DNA of 64,000 bases. Source: Acanthamoeba castellanii str. Neff. Its lineage: Eukaryota; Discosea; Longamoebia; Acanthamoebidae. The stretch's first letter is position 1. Each line of letters starts with the position of its first letter. Of this stretch, positions 33,291 through 42,674 are shown piece after piece. Under the pieces are notes generated by a model. It searched no databases, was not told the origin of the DNA, and was given only the letters and a program-made list of their open reading frames with translations. Location: positions 14,213 to 78,212 of the forward strand of contig NW_004457435.1 in the NCBI RefSeq assembly GCF_000313135.1, written 5' to 3'. Made by a program: the position numbers and the translations under genes.

Positions 33291-33500
33291 ACATATTGGC
33301 CTTGATGTGTTGTAAAAGAGAGGTGAAAAGTGAACACGGTGGCTTATTTATGATACAGACGTGCTCCTCCTTGTTCTTTTATGATTGATGATGTTGGTGA
33401 TGTTGATGATGTTGACGCTGGGTGATATTGGTACTCTCTTGTTGTGTGGTGATGTCATCACCCGTTTCCCTCCGCGTAGTAGTAGTGGCCGGCGCGTGCA

Positions 33501-35628
33501 TTAGTCCTTGTAGGAGTCGCACCAGTCCAGGATCGGCACGCAATCGATCCACGAACAGAACGAGCACCAACCGTACACGTTCGTTCCTGTTATGCGGCAC
33601 AGGTCGCTGTGGTCAGCGAATGCGCACGTGCGTTGTGTGTCGCGTTGCGTGTCGTGTCGTGCGTGTCGTGTGTGTTGCGTTGGCCCAATGTGGCGTACCA
33701 ACGTAGAAGGCGACGAAGCCGCCCACCAGGAGGAGAATATCGATGGGGATGCAGACCAGGGCGAGCCCCCATCGGGGCTTGCTGGACGGTTGGCCTTACC
33801 CACAATCGGCAAGAAGATCTGTGGCCCAAAACCCAAGATGTCAGCTGCGCATTCCACGCGTGCCAAAGTGGTCGAGGGGTGGCGGCGTACGCAAGCGCCG
33901 ATGATGCCCTGGACGAAGCCGCCGATGTGGGCAAAGTTGTCGATGCCCGGCAGCAGGCCGAAGGCGAGCGAGATTACCACGGAGATGACCCACACGACCA
34001 TCTGCACGATCGGGCACTTGATTCGCTTCCAGTTCTGGATGAGGTCGACGCCTACCACGCCCACGAGTCCGAAAATCGCTCCCGAAGCGCCCACCTGACC
34101 TCACACATTAATGACGTGGAATGTATGTAATGTATAAGCGTGCACGGGCGTACCATGATCTGGTTGGGCACGAAGATGGCGCTGGCGAGGGTGCCGGCGA
34201 CGCCGGAGAGGAAGTAGATGGGAATGATGCGGTGGCAGCCATAGTTCTTCTCGAGGGTCACCATCTGCAGCTGCGAGCAGAGGTTGAACAGCAAATGGAT
34301 GATGCCCACGTGGCTGCACAGTCAAGAATCACGTCAGCTCCCGGGTTTTTTGCTGTTGATGATGTGTTGCGTGGTGTGCGTGTGCGGTGCGTGAGGTGCG
34401 TACAAGAACATTGGGGTGATGAATCTCCAGGCGCCGTCGGCATCTGTCATGTAGGGCGAATATTTGGCGCCCATGTCCAACAGGGTCTGGGCCGAAGGTC
34501 CCACCATCGGATTCGTCGAAAGATCTTCGACGCCTGATGAGAGGGATGATGACCATCACCACCACCATCGAGTTAGTCACCAACAGTCGAGGTTTGTGCT
34601 GTGTTGATGATGATGATGGTGTGTACCCTTGTTGACTCCGATCTCGGCGGCAAGCAGGATGACGTTGATGATGGAGATGAGAATAATGAAGTACGGTCGG
34701 TAGACCGTGGGCGCACGCACTGACTTGGACTTCTTCTGATTCCATCTGTGTGTGTCACCGCGCATAGAAACATCGAACCGAGTTTAGCGCGTGTGCGGCG
34801 GTGTGTGCGGTGTGCGTGTGCGGCGGTGCGGCGTGTGCGAGAGGGTGAGTACCGCCACAACGTGCACAGATAGCGCCGCCAGCCCTGGAGCTCCTTGGCG
34901 TCCTCCCTGTGCCTAGCCGCGTGTCGCTTCTTTCGCTGCTCCTCCGTTCGGCGGACCTTGCCCCGGGGCTTGGGCCTGCCCATCGGGGGCTTGAGGCCGT
35001 CGGCCTTGGCGTCCAGCCCGTCGTCATCGTCGCCGAGCTTTTGCTTCTTCTTCAGGAACTGACGCGTCTCGTTGTCGATGTCGAGCTGGTCGGACGACGA
35101 CCCGCTGCTCGATGACGACGACTGGAACTCCACCATCTCCGCGCCCTCGATCGAGTCCGAAGACGACGAGCTCGCCAAATCCTGCGCTCCTCGACCACCA
35201 CCATGGCAACGTGGTCAGATAAAAGAACGAAAACGAAAACGAAAAGAAGAACGAAACAAAGAACGGAAAAGAACGAAAACGACAGATAGAAAATCCGAAG
35301 AAACCATCCACAACCACGAGTTGTGCAGTTCTGCCTCGTGGTTTCCCTCCTTCGCACAATCTTCTCTTTCATCTTCTTATTTATCTCGCTTATTTTAGAA
35401 AGCGCCGCGTTGGTTTTGGTTTTGTGGGTGCTTGGATGGCTGTACCTGTTGGTGGCGCCAGCCTAAGTCGCCGGCGAGGTCGTACACGTTGTCGTCTTCA
35501 TCGTCGAGCGGTGGGGCCGAGGGTCGAACGAAGTAGTCAGCCTGGACGTGGGCCGCGGCCACCTCGTTGAAGAACGGCTGCGCGCCCGCACCACCCTCTA
35601 AGTGGTCTCGACGATTCACTCTGCTCAT
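33501..35628 (-). CDS. Rhomboid-family intramembrane serine protease
   Basis: Start at 35628, stop at 33501-33503. A long cytosolic N-terminus (Ser-rich, then KKRHAARHRED basic) is followed by TM1 (YFIILISIINVILLAAEIG), WRFITPMFLHVGIIHLLFNL, GVAGTLASAIFVPN, the catalytic GASGAIFGLVG (Ser of GxSG), VVWVISVVISLAFGLLPG and NFAHIGGFVQGIIG (catalytic His). An extra last TM (GLALVCIPIDILLLVGGFVAFY) fits the 6+1 layout of eukaryotic rhomboids. The tail ends in a Cys-rich segment (YGWCSFCSWIDCVP). Both catalytic residues are present, so it is an active-type protease and not an iRhom. The splice between the HIGGF exon and the last TM exon does not resolve in phase with canonical sites. Convergent with the histone doublet. 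Confidence 0.85.
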
Positions 35629-36627
35629 CCTTCTGTGTGATTATGGAGATGGCGACGGCTACAACCGATATTGGGTCTTCTGCTTCCTTTCGATCAGTTG
35701 GCGGTCTCCTCCTCAGGTTGTTCTGGTGTGGTTGAAGAATGAAAGCGAAAGAGAGAGATGAAGAGGAAAACCGAAGATTAATAAAACGAACATGATGGCG
35801 TACTACAGCGCCGTGTGTAACCCCGAGAGAAAACAAAGGCGACACACACGAGCCGAGCCGAGCTGCAGGTCGGAGCTCCCCTTGCGAGAGCGACGTCGTA
35901 CCGTTGTCGGTCTCCTGCACTGCGGAGTACTCTAATACCTCGGGGGTCTCACGTTCGTCGGTTTTCCTTGCCGCTCGACCACGACCAGAAAGAACGAAGC
36001 GCGAAAGAAAGTACGAAGACGAGAGAACGAGGCCTTGCTCCTGCACGCGCGCTAAGCTGCTGGGTGGTGTGATAAAATGCCTCTGTTGTGCTTGTTCGGC
36101 CTTTCGAATGCCTTTGTCCTGTGTTTGGGTTAGATTCTGCCAACCAACCACCGGACCAGTCCCCACGACGATACGGTTACCGTGTTCAATTTCTGGATGT
36201 GGGCGGCCATTGGTAAAAACTGGTCTATAGCAACCTCCCAAGTCCCGGGGGGTATCCAAGTGCAAACAAACACGGCCCCATTGGTCTTTGCTCCTCATGT
36301 GCGTTTCGCATGTTCCCCGTCGTCAAGCCTACCACAGTGGCGCCTATCGGGGTCAGGTCAGAAGCGCAAGGCCACAAGAAGAAAGGTCTGCTCGTCCAGG
36401 ACCTCTGGGGAAAACTGTCTTGGCGTAGGCACTAAGCTGGTGGTGCATTACCTTTGACCAGTATGGTGCTGATCGAGGTTGTAGGGCTGCAACCTGTGCT
36501 GGCCTGCTCCGTTGATGGTTCCGATCGCTTTGGCACCACCAAAAAAATAGTGAAAATTAATTTCTTCGGGTTTCCTTTGCAACATAAAATCATATCCGGA
36601 TTGATTGTGCATCGATCGCCCGCAAAA
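35629..36627. other. Long intergenic region, no gene recognised
   Basis: 999 bp between diverging start codons. A minus-strand frame stays open for about 250 codons over 35537-36298 but shows no family motif and overlaps the rhomboid start. The part at 36130-36500 is less GC-rich and has a different texture from its surroundings. I see no terminal repeats or transposase motif. Confidence 0.35.
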
Positions 36628-39600
36628 ATGGAGGACTCGTCCTGGCTCACCGGTACGCTGTCGCGCTCCTCTCCTATAGGAGGGGAGGTACTGTCTAATC
36701 CTGTACTTCTTCACCCATCAGACTCAGCCGATGAAGAGCCAAAGGTGGTGGAATCGCTAGTACGTCTTTCTATTTCTTTGTGTAATTGTCGTGCATTTGA
36801 AGGCATAGTTGATGTTAATTCTTTATGGCAATCACCCATGGCAGGCCAAAGGCACGAAGGAGGGGAGTGGCGAGCAGGCGGTGGGGGTGAGCGTGGGCGG
36901 CAGCGCTATTGAACGAAGGGAGGCGTCGGTCACCTGGGAGATCAAGTCGTCAGAGATCAAACTGGGCGCCAAGCTCGGGCAAGGCGCGTTCGGCGCGGTC
37001 TACAAGGCATGCGGCTCGCTTCCTCTTCCTCCTCTTTCTTCTCTCTCTCCCTCTCTCACGCACGTGTGGCTGATGAAACGCACAACAGGGCAAGCTGCGA
37101 GGGCAGGAGGTGGCGGTGAAGGTGCTGCAGAAGCAGAAGCTTGACTCTGACACGCTCGAGGCCTTTCGGAAGGAGGTGGCCATCATGAGCAAGCTGCGCC
37201 AGCCACACTTGCTCCTCTTCATGTAACGCTCGTCCCCTCTGTCTTTCTTGACTCCCACGCACACACATGACTCATTTCTTTTGCTCTTCAAGGGGAGCCT
37301 GCACAGAGCCAGGAAACCTGATGATCGTATGTTCGACCCTACCCGTTGTGTGTGTGTGTGTGTGTGGTGTGGTTTTGATTAACTGATTGATTGCGTGCGC
37401 ACAGGTCACGGAGTACATGTCCAAAGGCTCGGTGCACGATCTGCTCTACGGCAGCGGCAAAACGCCGCTGTCGTTCAAACGCAAGATGCTCATCGCCAAG
37501 CAAGCCGCGCTGGGCATGAATTGGTATATACGTGCACTCACGTGGCTCGTTCCTTTCCTCCTGCTTGGCGCTCACCGCACACGCGCACACAGGTTGCATT
37601 GCTCCGAGCCTCCGTTCATCCACAGAGACCTCAAGTCAGGTAACACACACACCACACACACACCACACACACACACCAGCCTCACGTGTTATCGTTTGGC
37701 TGACTCTCGCCCTCCCCCTTCAAGCCAACTTGCTGGTGGATGACAATTGGACGGTCAAGGTGTCGGGTGTGTGTCCCCCCCCCTCTCTCGGTCATAGTTC
37801 CTGCGTTGCCTCTCTCACACGTCTGTGGCCGCACAATCAGATTTCGGCCTGTCACAGGTCAAGCCGGAGGACGACCTCAGCATGCAGCAGGATCCCACAG
37901 CCTATGCAGGCACTCCGTTGTGGTTCGTCGTCTTCCGTTATTATTATTTATCTGCAATCCATGGTGTACGCTTTTGAGGTTGACGCGATCCACGACACCT
38001 ATTGCGTTGTGCAGGATGGCGCCCGAGGTGCTGATGCGCCAGCCGTTCGACGAGAAAGCTGTACGACCGACCACTCCCACTAATCTGCGCGTGGTGGGCA
38101 AAGAGTAGACTGACAAACACCAATTAATTGTTATTCATTTTGATTGGCCTGTCTAGGACGTGTACAGTTTTGGCCTGTTGCTCTGGTACTTCCAACCCGT
38201 CTCTATTCCGGCACCGTGGTACGGTGTATATACTGAGGAGGCTGATGTGTTCCCGTTCTCTTCGCAGGGAACTGCTCATGGAGCAAACACCGTTTCAGAG
38301 CATCAAATCCCTCAAACAGCTGGTGCAGGTAATCGGACCTTTTGTTGTGTGTGTGTGGTGTTTTTCAGATCTTCTCATCACGTGGTGTGCTGGCCTGCGT
38401 CTAGACCGTGTGCGTGGAACACAAGAGGCCCGAGATTCCACCAGACTGCACGCCGACGCTTCGCAGTCTTATCCACTCGTGCTGGCAGCCCAGCCCAAGT
38501 ACACCATCAGCCCTCCTCCCTCACACAGCCACACGGTTGTTATTGTTCTTGTTTTGCTGGGGCTCGTGGCTCACGCGCGGCCGCCTTGAAGAGGATCGAC
38601 CAACGTTCGCGGAGATACTGAGCGTGCTTGATGACGTTATCGTGGAGGCTCTGATCGCCGACAACACGGCGCGGCGATTCTGGCGAGAGAAGTGCGGCGA
38701 CAAGGTCAAGCTGCTCTGGAAGGACTTCATGACCGCCTTCGCCAGTACGTGTCACCCCGCCCCGCCCTGCACCCTCCCACCTACGAATGTATTCTCACGC
38801 CTACACGCTCCCACATAGCCTATGTGCACGAGAAGCAGCGCCCCTTCCTCCCGCTGACACCCGAGGCGGAGCTCAAGCTGGCCTGCCTCAAGCAGCTCGT
38901 CGGTACCGCGTTCTCGCTCACCCGCTCATCAACCTACCGTGCCGGTTGCTGACACAACATCAACAAACATGTGCGCGCAACCGCAACAGCCAACAACCCG
39001 GACCAGGAGGTCTCGATTGAGGACTTTGCCTGGTGCGTCACCTGCTTCGGCCCATGGTACGCGATGCCCCCCCCCCTTGCCCCACTATTCTTGTCCAGTC
39101 GTGTTCGGGTCTAATCAGTGGTGTACTGCCTTTTCAATAGGGAGGACGCGTCCATACTCTCCCGGATGGAGAACCTGCTTCGTAAGCGGTACTTCCCCCT
39201 CTTCGTCGACTCCAACATCCTCCTTGTTCTTCTTCTTGCTCTTGTTCTTCTCGAACGCCTCCCGCTCACCACCCTCTTCTCGCTCGCCAGATGGTTCTTT
39301 GGATTTTTGTCCGCCGACGAGGCCGAGAAGAAGCTCTCGTTGGCCCACAAGCGAGGTACCACTGCACATTTATCTTATATCATTAATGATTATTCGTATT
39401 TTACTCTTTTTCGTGTGATGGTGCCACCATGTGCTCATCTATTCTGGACATGCCAACCACAGGGACTTTCCTGGTGCGGTTTAGCATGCAGGACCCGGGC
39501 AGCTACTCCATCAGGTCAGCTCTCCATGTCATGTGTCGTGCTGTCGGTCGTGTGACGTGCCGTGGTGCCGCCATACATGCTGACGACTAGTACTACTTGG

Positions 39601-39954
39601 CTGCAACCCCCCCCCGTCCAGTGTACGAGACAGCGTGAAGGGCAAGGCGCTGGTCAAGCACTACCGCGTGCTGCACAAGCCCGGCGGTCCCTACGTCATC
39701 GGGGGCAGCCAATGCAACGAACTCGTACGCGCGTTGCTGCTCGCCGTACACTGGCACTTGCCCAATCGCTCACAGTGCGCACTGTTGGGCTTGATCAGGA
39801 AGAGGTGATCGCCAAGTACAACAAGGAGATGCGACTGAAGCGGCCGTGCGACGGTTGGCCCTACGAGGCGCTGTTCCCCGACCAGGCCAGCGAGTCGGCC
39901 ACCCTTAGGGTCAAGCAGGAGGCCGTCAACAACTACGTCTCCATCGCCTTCTGA
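36628..39954 (+). CDS. SHK-type protein kinase with C-terminal SH2 domain
   Basis: Start MEDSSWLT at 36628, stop at 39952-39954, about 15 short exons. Kinase domain: LGAKLGQGAFGAVYKG (P-loop), VAVKVLQ (Lys), FIHRDLKSANLLVDDN (catalytic loop), SDFGLSQ (spliced 37755/37842), GTPLWMAPEV, DVYSFGLLLWELL and DRPTFAEIL. The sequence is of the tyrosine-kinase-like, mixed-specificity group. After a helical linker comes an SH2 domain: WFFGFLSADEAEKKL, GTFLVRFS (the FLVRxS Arg that binds phosphotyrosine) and GSYSISVRD. Kinase first and SH2 last is the layout of Dictyostelium shkA-E, found in Amoebozoa. Phosphotyrosine signalling at membranes is the expected role. A STAT gene lies 2.7 kb downstream. Confidence 0.9.
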
Positions 39955-40042
39955 CATGAGGAGGGTACATAATTAATTTAAATAAATAAATAAATCAGTA
40001 ATTACAAGTTAGTTGTTTGCTACACATCCCATACATTCTAAA

Positions 40043-40363
40043 TCACTCGCATCGGCGTTGGGCGAGGAAGTGCTCGTTCTCGCCCACATAACCGAAGACG
40101 GCCTTCTCGCCCATGTAGCACTTCACGCACAGAGACAGCTCCTCGCCCGCTTTGTGCGCCTGCGCCTGGATGAGCTCTTGGCGCAGACTGGCCGAGGGTA
40201 TCTGCACACCGGTCACGTGCGTCAGGTTCAAGACGATGAGGTTACACCCGGCACCGTACTGACTTGGCCACGATCCTGCAGGGGTGAGCTTCTGATCCCC
40301 AGCCGCCAGGTCCTGTAACCGCCCTGTGTGGTTAGACCCGGATCTCGTGTGTGTTGTGGTCAT
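40043..40363 (-). CDS. Small hypothetical protein
   Basis: A 106-codon frame from the ATG at 40363 to the TGA at 40043-40045. The distal two thirds look coding (NLIVLNLTHVTGVQIP, SLRQELIQAQAHKAGEELSLCVKC, GEKAVFGYVGENEHFLAQRRCE) and contain one CxxC pair. The proximal third is rich in Thr/His and may be intron or UTR; a TTACAG acceptor-like site lies at the junction. I recognise no family. Convergent with the SHK kinase gene, 88 bp apart. Confidence 0.35.
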   Translation of the reverse strand: MTTTHTRSGSNHTGRLQDLAAGDQKLTPAGSWPSQYGAGCNLIVLNLTHVTGVQIPSASLRQELIQAQAHKAGEELSLCVKCYMGEKAVFGYVGENEHFLAQRRCE

Positions 40364-40626
40364 TTGAGTGTTGTTTGTGTGCGCAGGTCCTAGCGGGCTT
40401 CCGGAGTGGTCGGTGCAGACTGTTTGCAACTGTAACAAAAGACATTCTTTTTATAAGAACGGAGAATGTTTGAGAGAGCACCGGGCACAGTAAATATGAT
40501 TTCGTTAAGAAATTATGATCATTTTTTTGAATTGTTGTAAATACCAAAAGGGATTAGGTGAAAACATTCTGGGAAACAATTGCGGCGTGATTTGGCTTTG
40601 TGCTAGAACAAAGACAAACTTTGAGG

Positions 40627-41746
40627 ATGGAGAGGAAAGGAAACAAGAGGCTGTCGACGCCGCGTGCAAGGAGTGCGAGGCCCAGTACTACGACGGCAAC
40701 GTACACCACCACAACTGATGCTGCTGCCTCGAGCAGTAGCAGTAGTGGCAGCGGACCAGCAGCAGCCAGGGGGCGAGGGCGGGGCAAGCGCGGTCGCGAT
40801 TCGTACGAGGCGGCGGGGCCGGTGGAGCGCGGGCGGGTGACCCCCGAGGCCGCGTGGACGGGCAAGGTGGTGCGGATCATCTCCGGCGGCCAGACAGGGG
40901 CCGACCGGGCGGGACTCGAGGCCGGCCGTCTTCTCGGCGTGGCCACCGGCGGCACCGCGCCCAACAACTTTCTCACCGAACAAGGTGCCTTCCAGCTGTT
41001 CTTTTGTGTCGTGGTGCCGTGGGTGTAGTGCTCTACTCTAANNNNNNNNNNNNNNNNNNNNNNNNNNNNNNNNNNNNNNNNNNNNNNNNNNNNNNNNNNN
41101 NNNATGGCAACCTTAGCTACGCCGCACGCACGCGCAAGGCACTTCAACATCGCACACGCACACGCACCACCGCACGTAGCAGTGCTTCGTTCTGCGCACA
41201 CACTCTGACTCTCCCTTCCCTAGAACGTTGACGATGCCGACGGTACTATCGCCTTCCGCCTGCACCCGGGCAATGGCACCGATAAGACCATCGGCTGGGC
41301 GCAACTGCGGTTCGTTGATCATCAGAAAACTACTCGACGCATCGTCATCATCAATGTTAACCGCGGGGTGGACAGACAATGGACGTACGGACCGGAGCGA
41401 GCGCGGAGCAAGGATGACGGCTGGCGTCCGGTGCTCGTCATCGAAGACGTGAGCGACGAGCGGCTGGAGGAGACTGCCCAACAGATTAGGGGCTGGATCA
41501 CCGGCAACAAGATCGCCATCGTCAACATCGCCGGTACCGATCCACCCAACCACCATTTATCGACTGAAGACGAATCGCTCAAGCCGTGCGTGCCCTCCGC
41601 GTACCCTCAATACCTTCGTGTCCGCAGGCCATCGAGAGACGACGAGCGGGATGGGCAAGGCCTACGGCGAGCAGGTCACGAAGATCCTCCAGCACGCGCT
41701 CGCGGGCCTGTGCGAGCCGCACCAGGCCAAGTGGCCCACCAGTTGA
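40627..41746 (+). CDS. YpsA / putative molybdenum carrier-family protein (assembly gap inside)
   Basis: Start MERKGNKRLSTPRA at 40627 with a low-complexity Ser/Thr- and Gly/Arg-rich N-terminus, then VVRIISGGQTGADRAGLEAGRLLG and ATGGTAPNNFLTE, the nucleotide-binding front of the SLOG/TIR-like fold shared by YpsA and the 'putative molybdenum carrier' family. A run of 62 Ns (41042-41103) removes part of the next exon or intron. It continues NVDDADGTIAFRL, DKTIGWAQL, IVIINVNRG and IAIVNIAG, joined to GHRETTSGMGKAYGEQV, stop at 41744-41746. The family is mostly bacterial, so a transferred gene is possible; its substrate is not established. Confidence 0.7.
41042..41103. other. Assembly gap (62 Ns)
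   Basis: Unsequenced run within the YpsA-like gene, flanked by intron-like GT-rich and CGCACACGCA repeats. The true length is unknown. Confidence 0.99.
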
Positions 41747-41869
41747 CCAAATAGGCCCGCAGCACGCTTCCCTTTCTGTAAATTGACGCGCCGTTTCGAT
41801 CAAAAATGACGCCCACAGCAGCGCTGTCTGGTGATTGACACAAGATGGCACGCACCACAACGAAGAACC

Positions 41870-42278
41870 ATGAACATCCTGGAGAGGTGGTTCCAGACCG
41901 GCTGGGGCAGCAAGGACATGTACAATTGTGGTGACAGTGATGACGATGATGACGAGTTGTGGACGTGCGCCGAGTGCTGGGCCAAGGTGAGCGAGGAGGA
42001 GCTGGTTATGCTGCCCTGCTTCCTCCCCATGTGCAGCCTCTGCCTGGCGCACAGGAAGAAGGTACAGCCACAGCAAGGCACCTTGTAGACACCACACACA
42101 ACTCTCACACTTCTTCACTTGGACATCATGAGCAGAGGATGCGAGTTGCCCGGCGTGTGACAAGCCTGTTGGATGGTCACAGCGCACCCAACTGGCGGAG
42201 CCGCACTACTCGCTGTCGCCGTCCTCGTCAAGCACCTCTCGTTCTGGGCTTCATGGTCTGGTACACACGGGTGCATAG
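41870..42278 (+). CDS. Small RING-like zinc-finger protein
   Basis: Two exons, 41870-42061 and 42138-42278, make a 110-residue protein. It has an acidic stretch (SDDDDDE), then CAECWAKVSEEELVMLPC, CSLCLAH, and after the intron CPACDKPVG. Eight metal-binding candidates are spaced like a RING or related treble-clef finger (CxxC, C, H/C, CxxC, CxxC), though the order is not a textbook C3HC4. The last 30 residues are Ser-rich. A ubiquitin ligase role is possible but unproven. The ATG at 41870 is the first in frame within a good context (ACCATGA). Confidence 0.55.
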
Positions 42279-42674
42279 AAGTTTAAAATTTGAATAATTA
42301 GCTCTATAAAAGTTTGTGAATAATTGGCATTCCTCGTCGCCGAGTTTGGGCAAAAACCACAAAATACGGTTTCCGTTTCGTGACCTCCAACTTCGGCGAA
42401 GCCAGTTGACTGAACCAGAAGAACCGTGACCCGGCGACCTTCGTTTCTCTCTCCATCTTCTTTCTCTCGCACGAGCCACAGATTTGAAGAGATCCCTGAA
42501 CGGCGTGCGCTGAAGTGATTACCTCCCATCTGTTATTTTATTATTATTTGTTATTTTTGCAGCACAAGGAGTCAGCTGCAACCTTGACACCCCTTCCCTG
42601 AAGCCGCAGCAACAACACAAGATAAAGCCTAACGGCTAGCAGCCCCCCCATCTACATAATCAGACGCAATCGAC
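42279..42674. other. Intergenic / 5' UTR, nothing recognised
   Basis: 396 bp upstream of the STAT gene. T/A-rich at 42525-42560; no coding frame with support. Confidence 0.35.

Noticed and set aside
35537..36298. 253-codon minus-strand frame as a gene
   Set aside because: It overlaps the rhomboid first exon, has no recognisable domain and no supported splice or start context.
36142..36500. Transposon relic
   Set aside because: Unusual texture but no terminal repeats, target duplication or recognisable transposase or integrase motif.
40013..40318. Plus-strand small gene opposite the 40.0-40.4 kb hypothetical
   Set aside because: The minus-strand reading has a more protein-like composition with a CxxC pair and a natural stop; the plus frame is Leu/Arg-rich, as expected for an antisense shadow.
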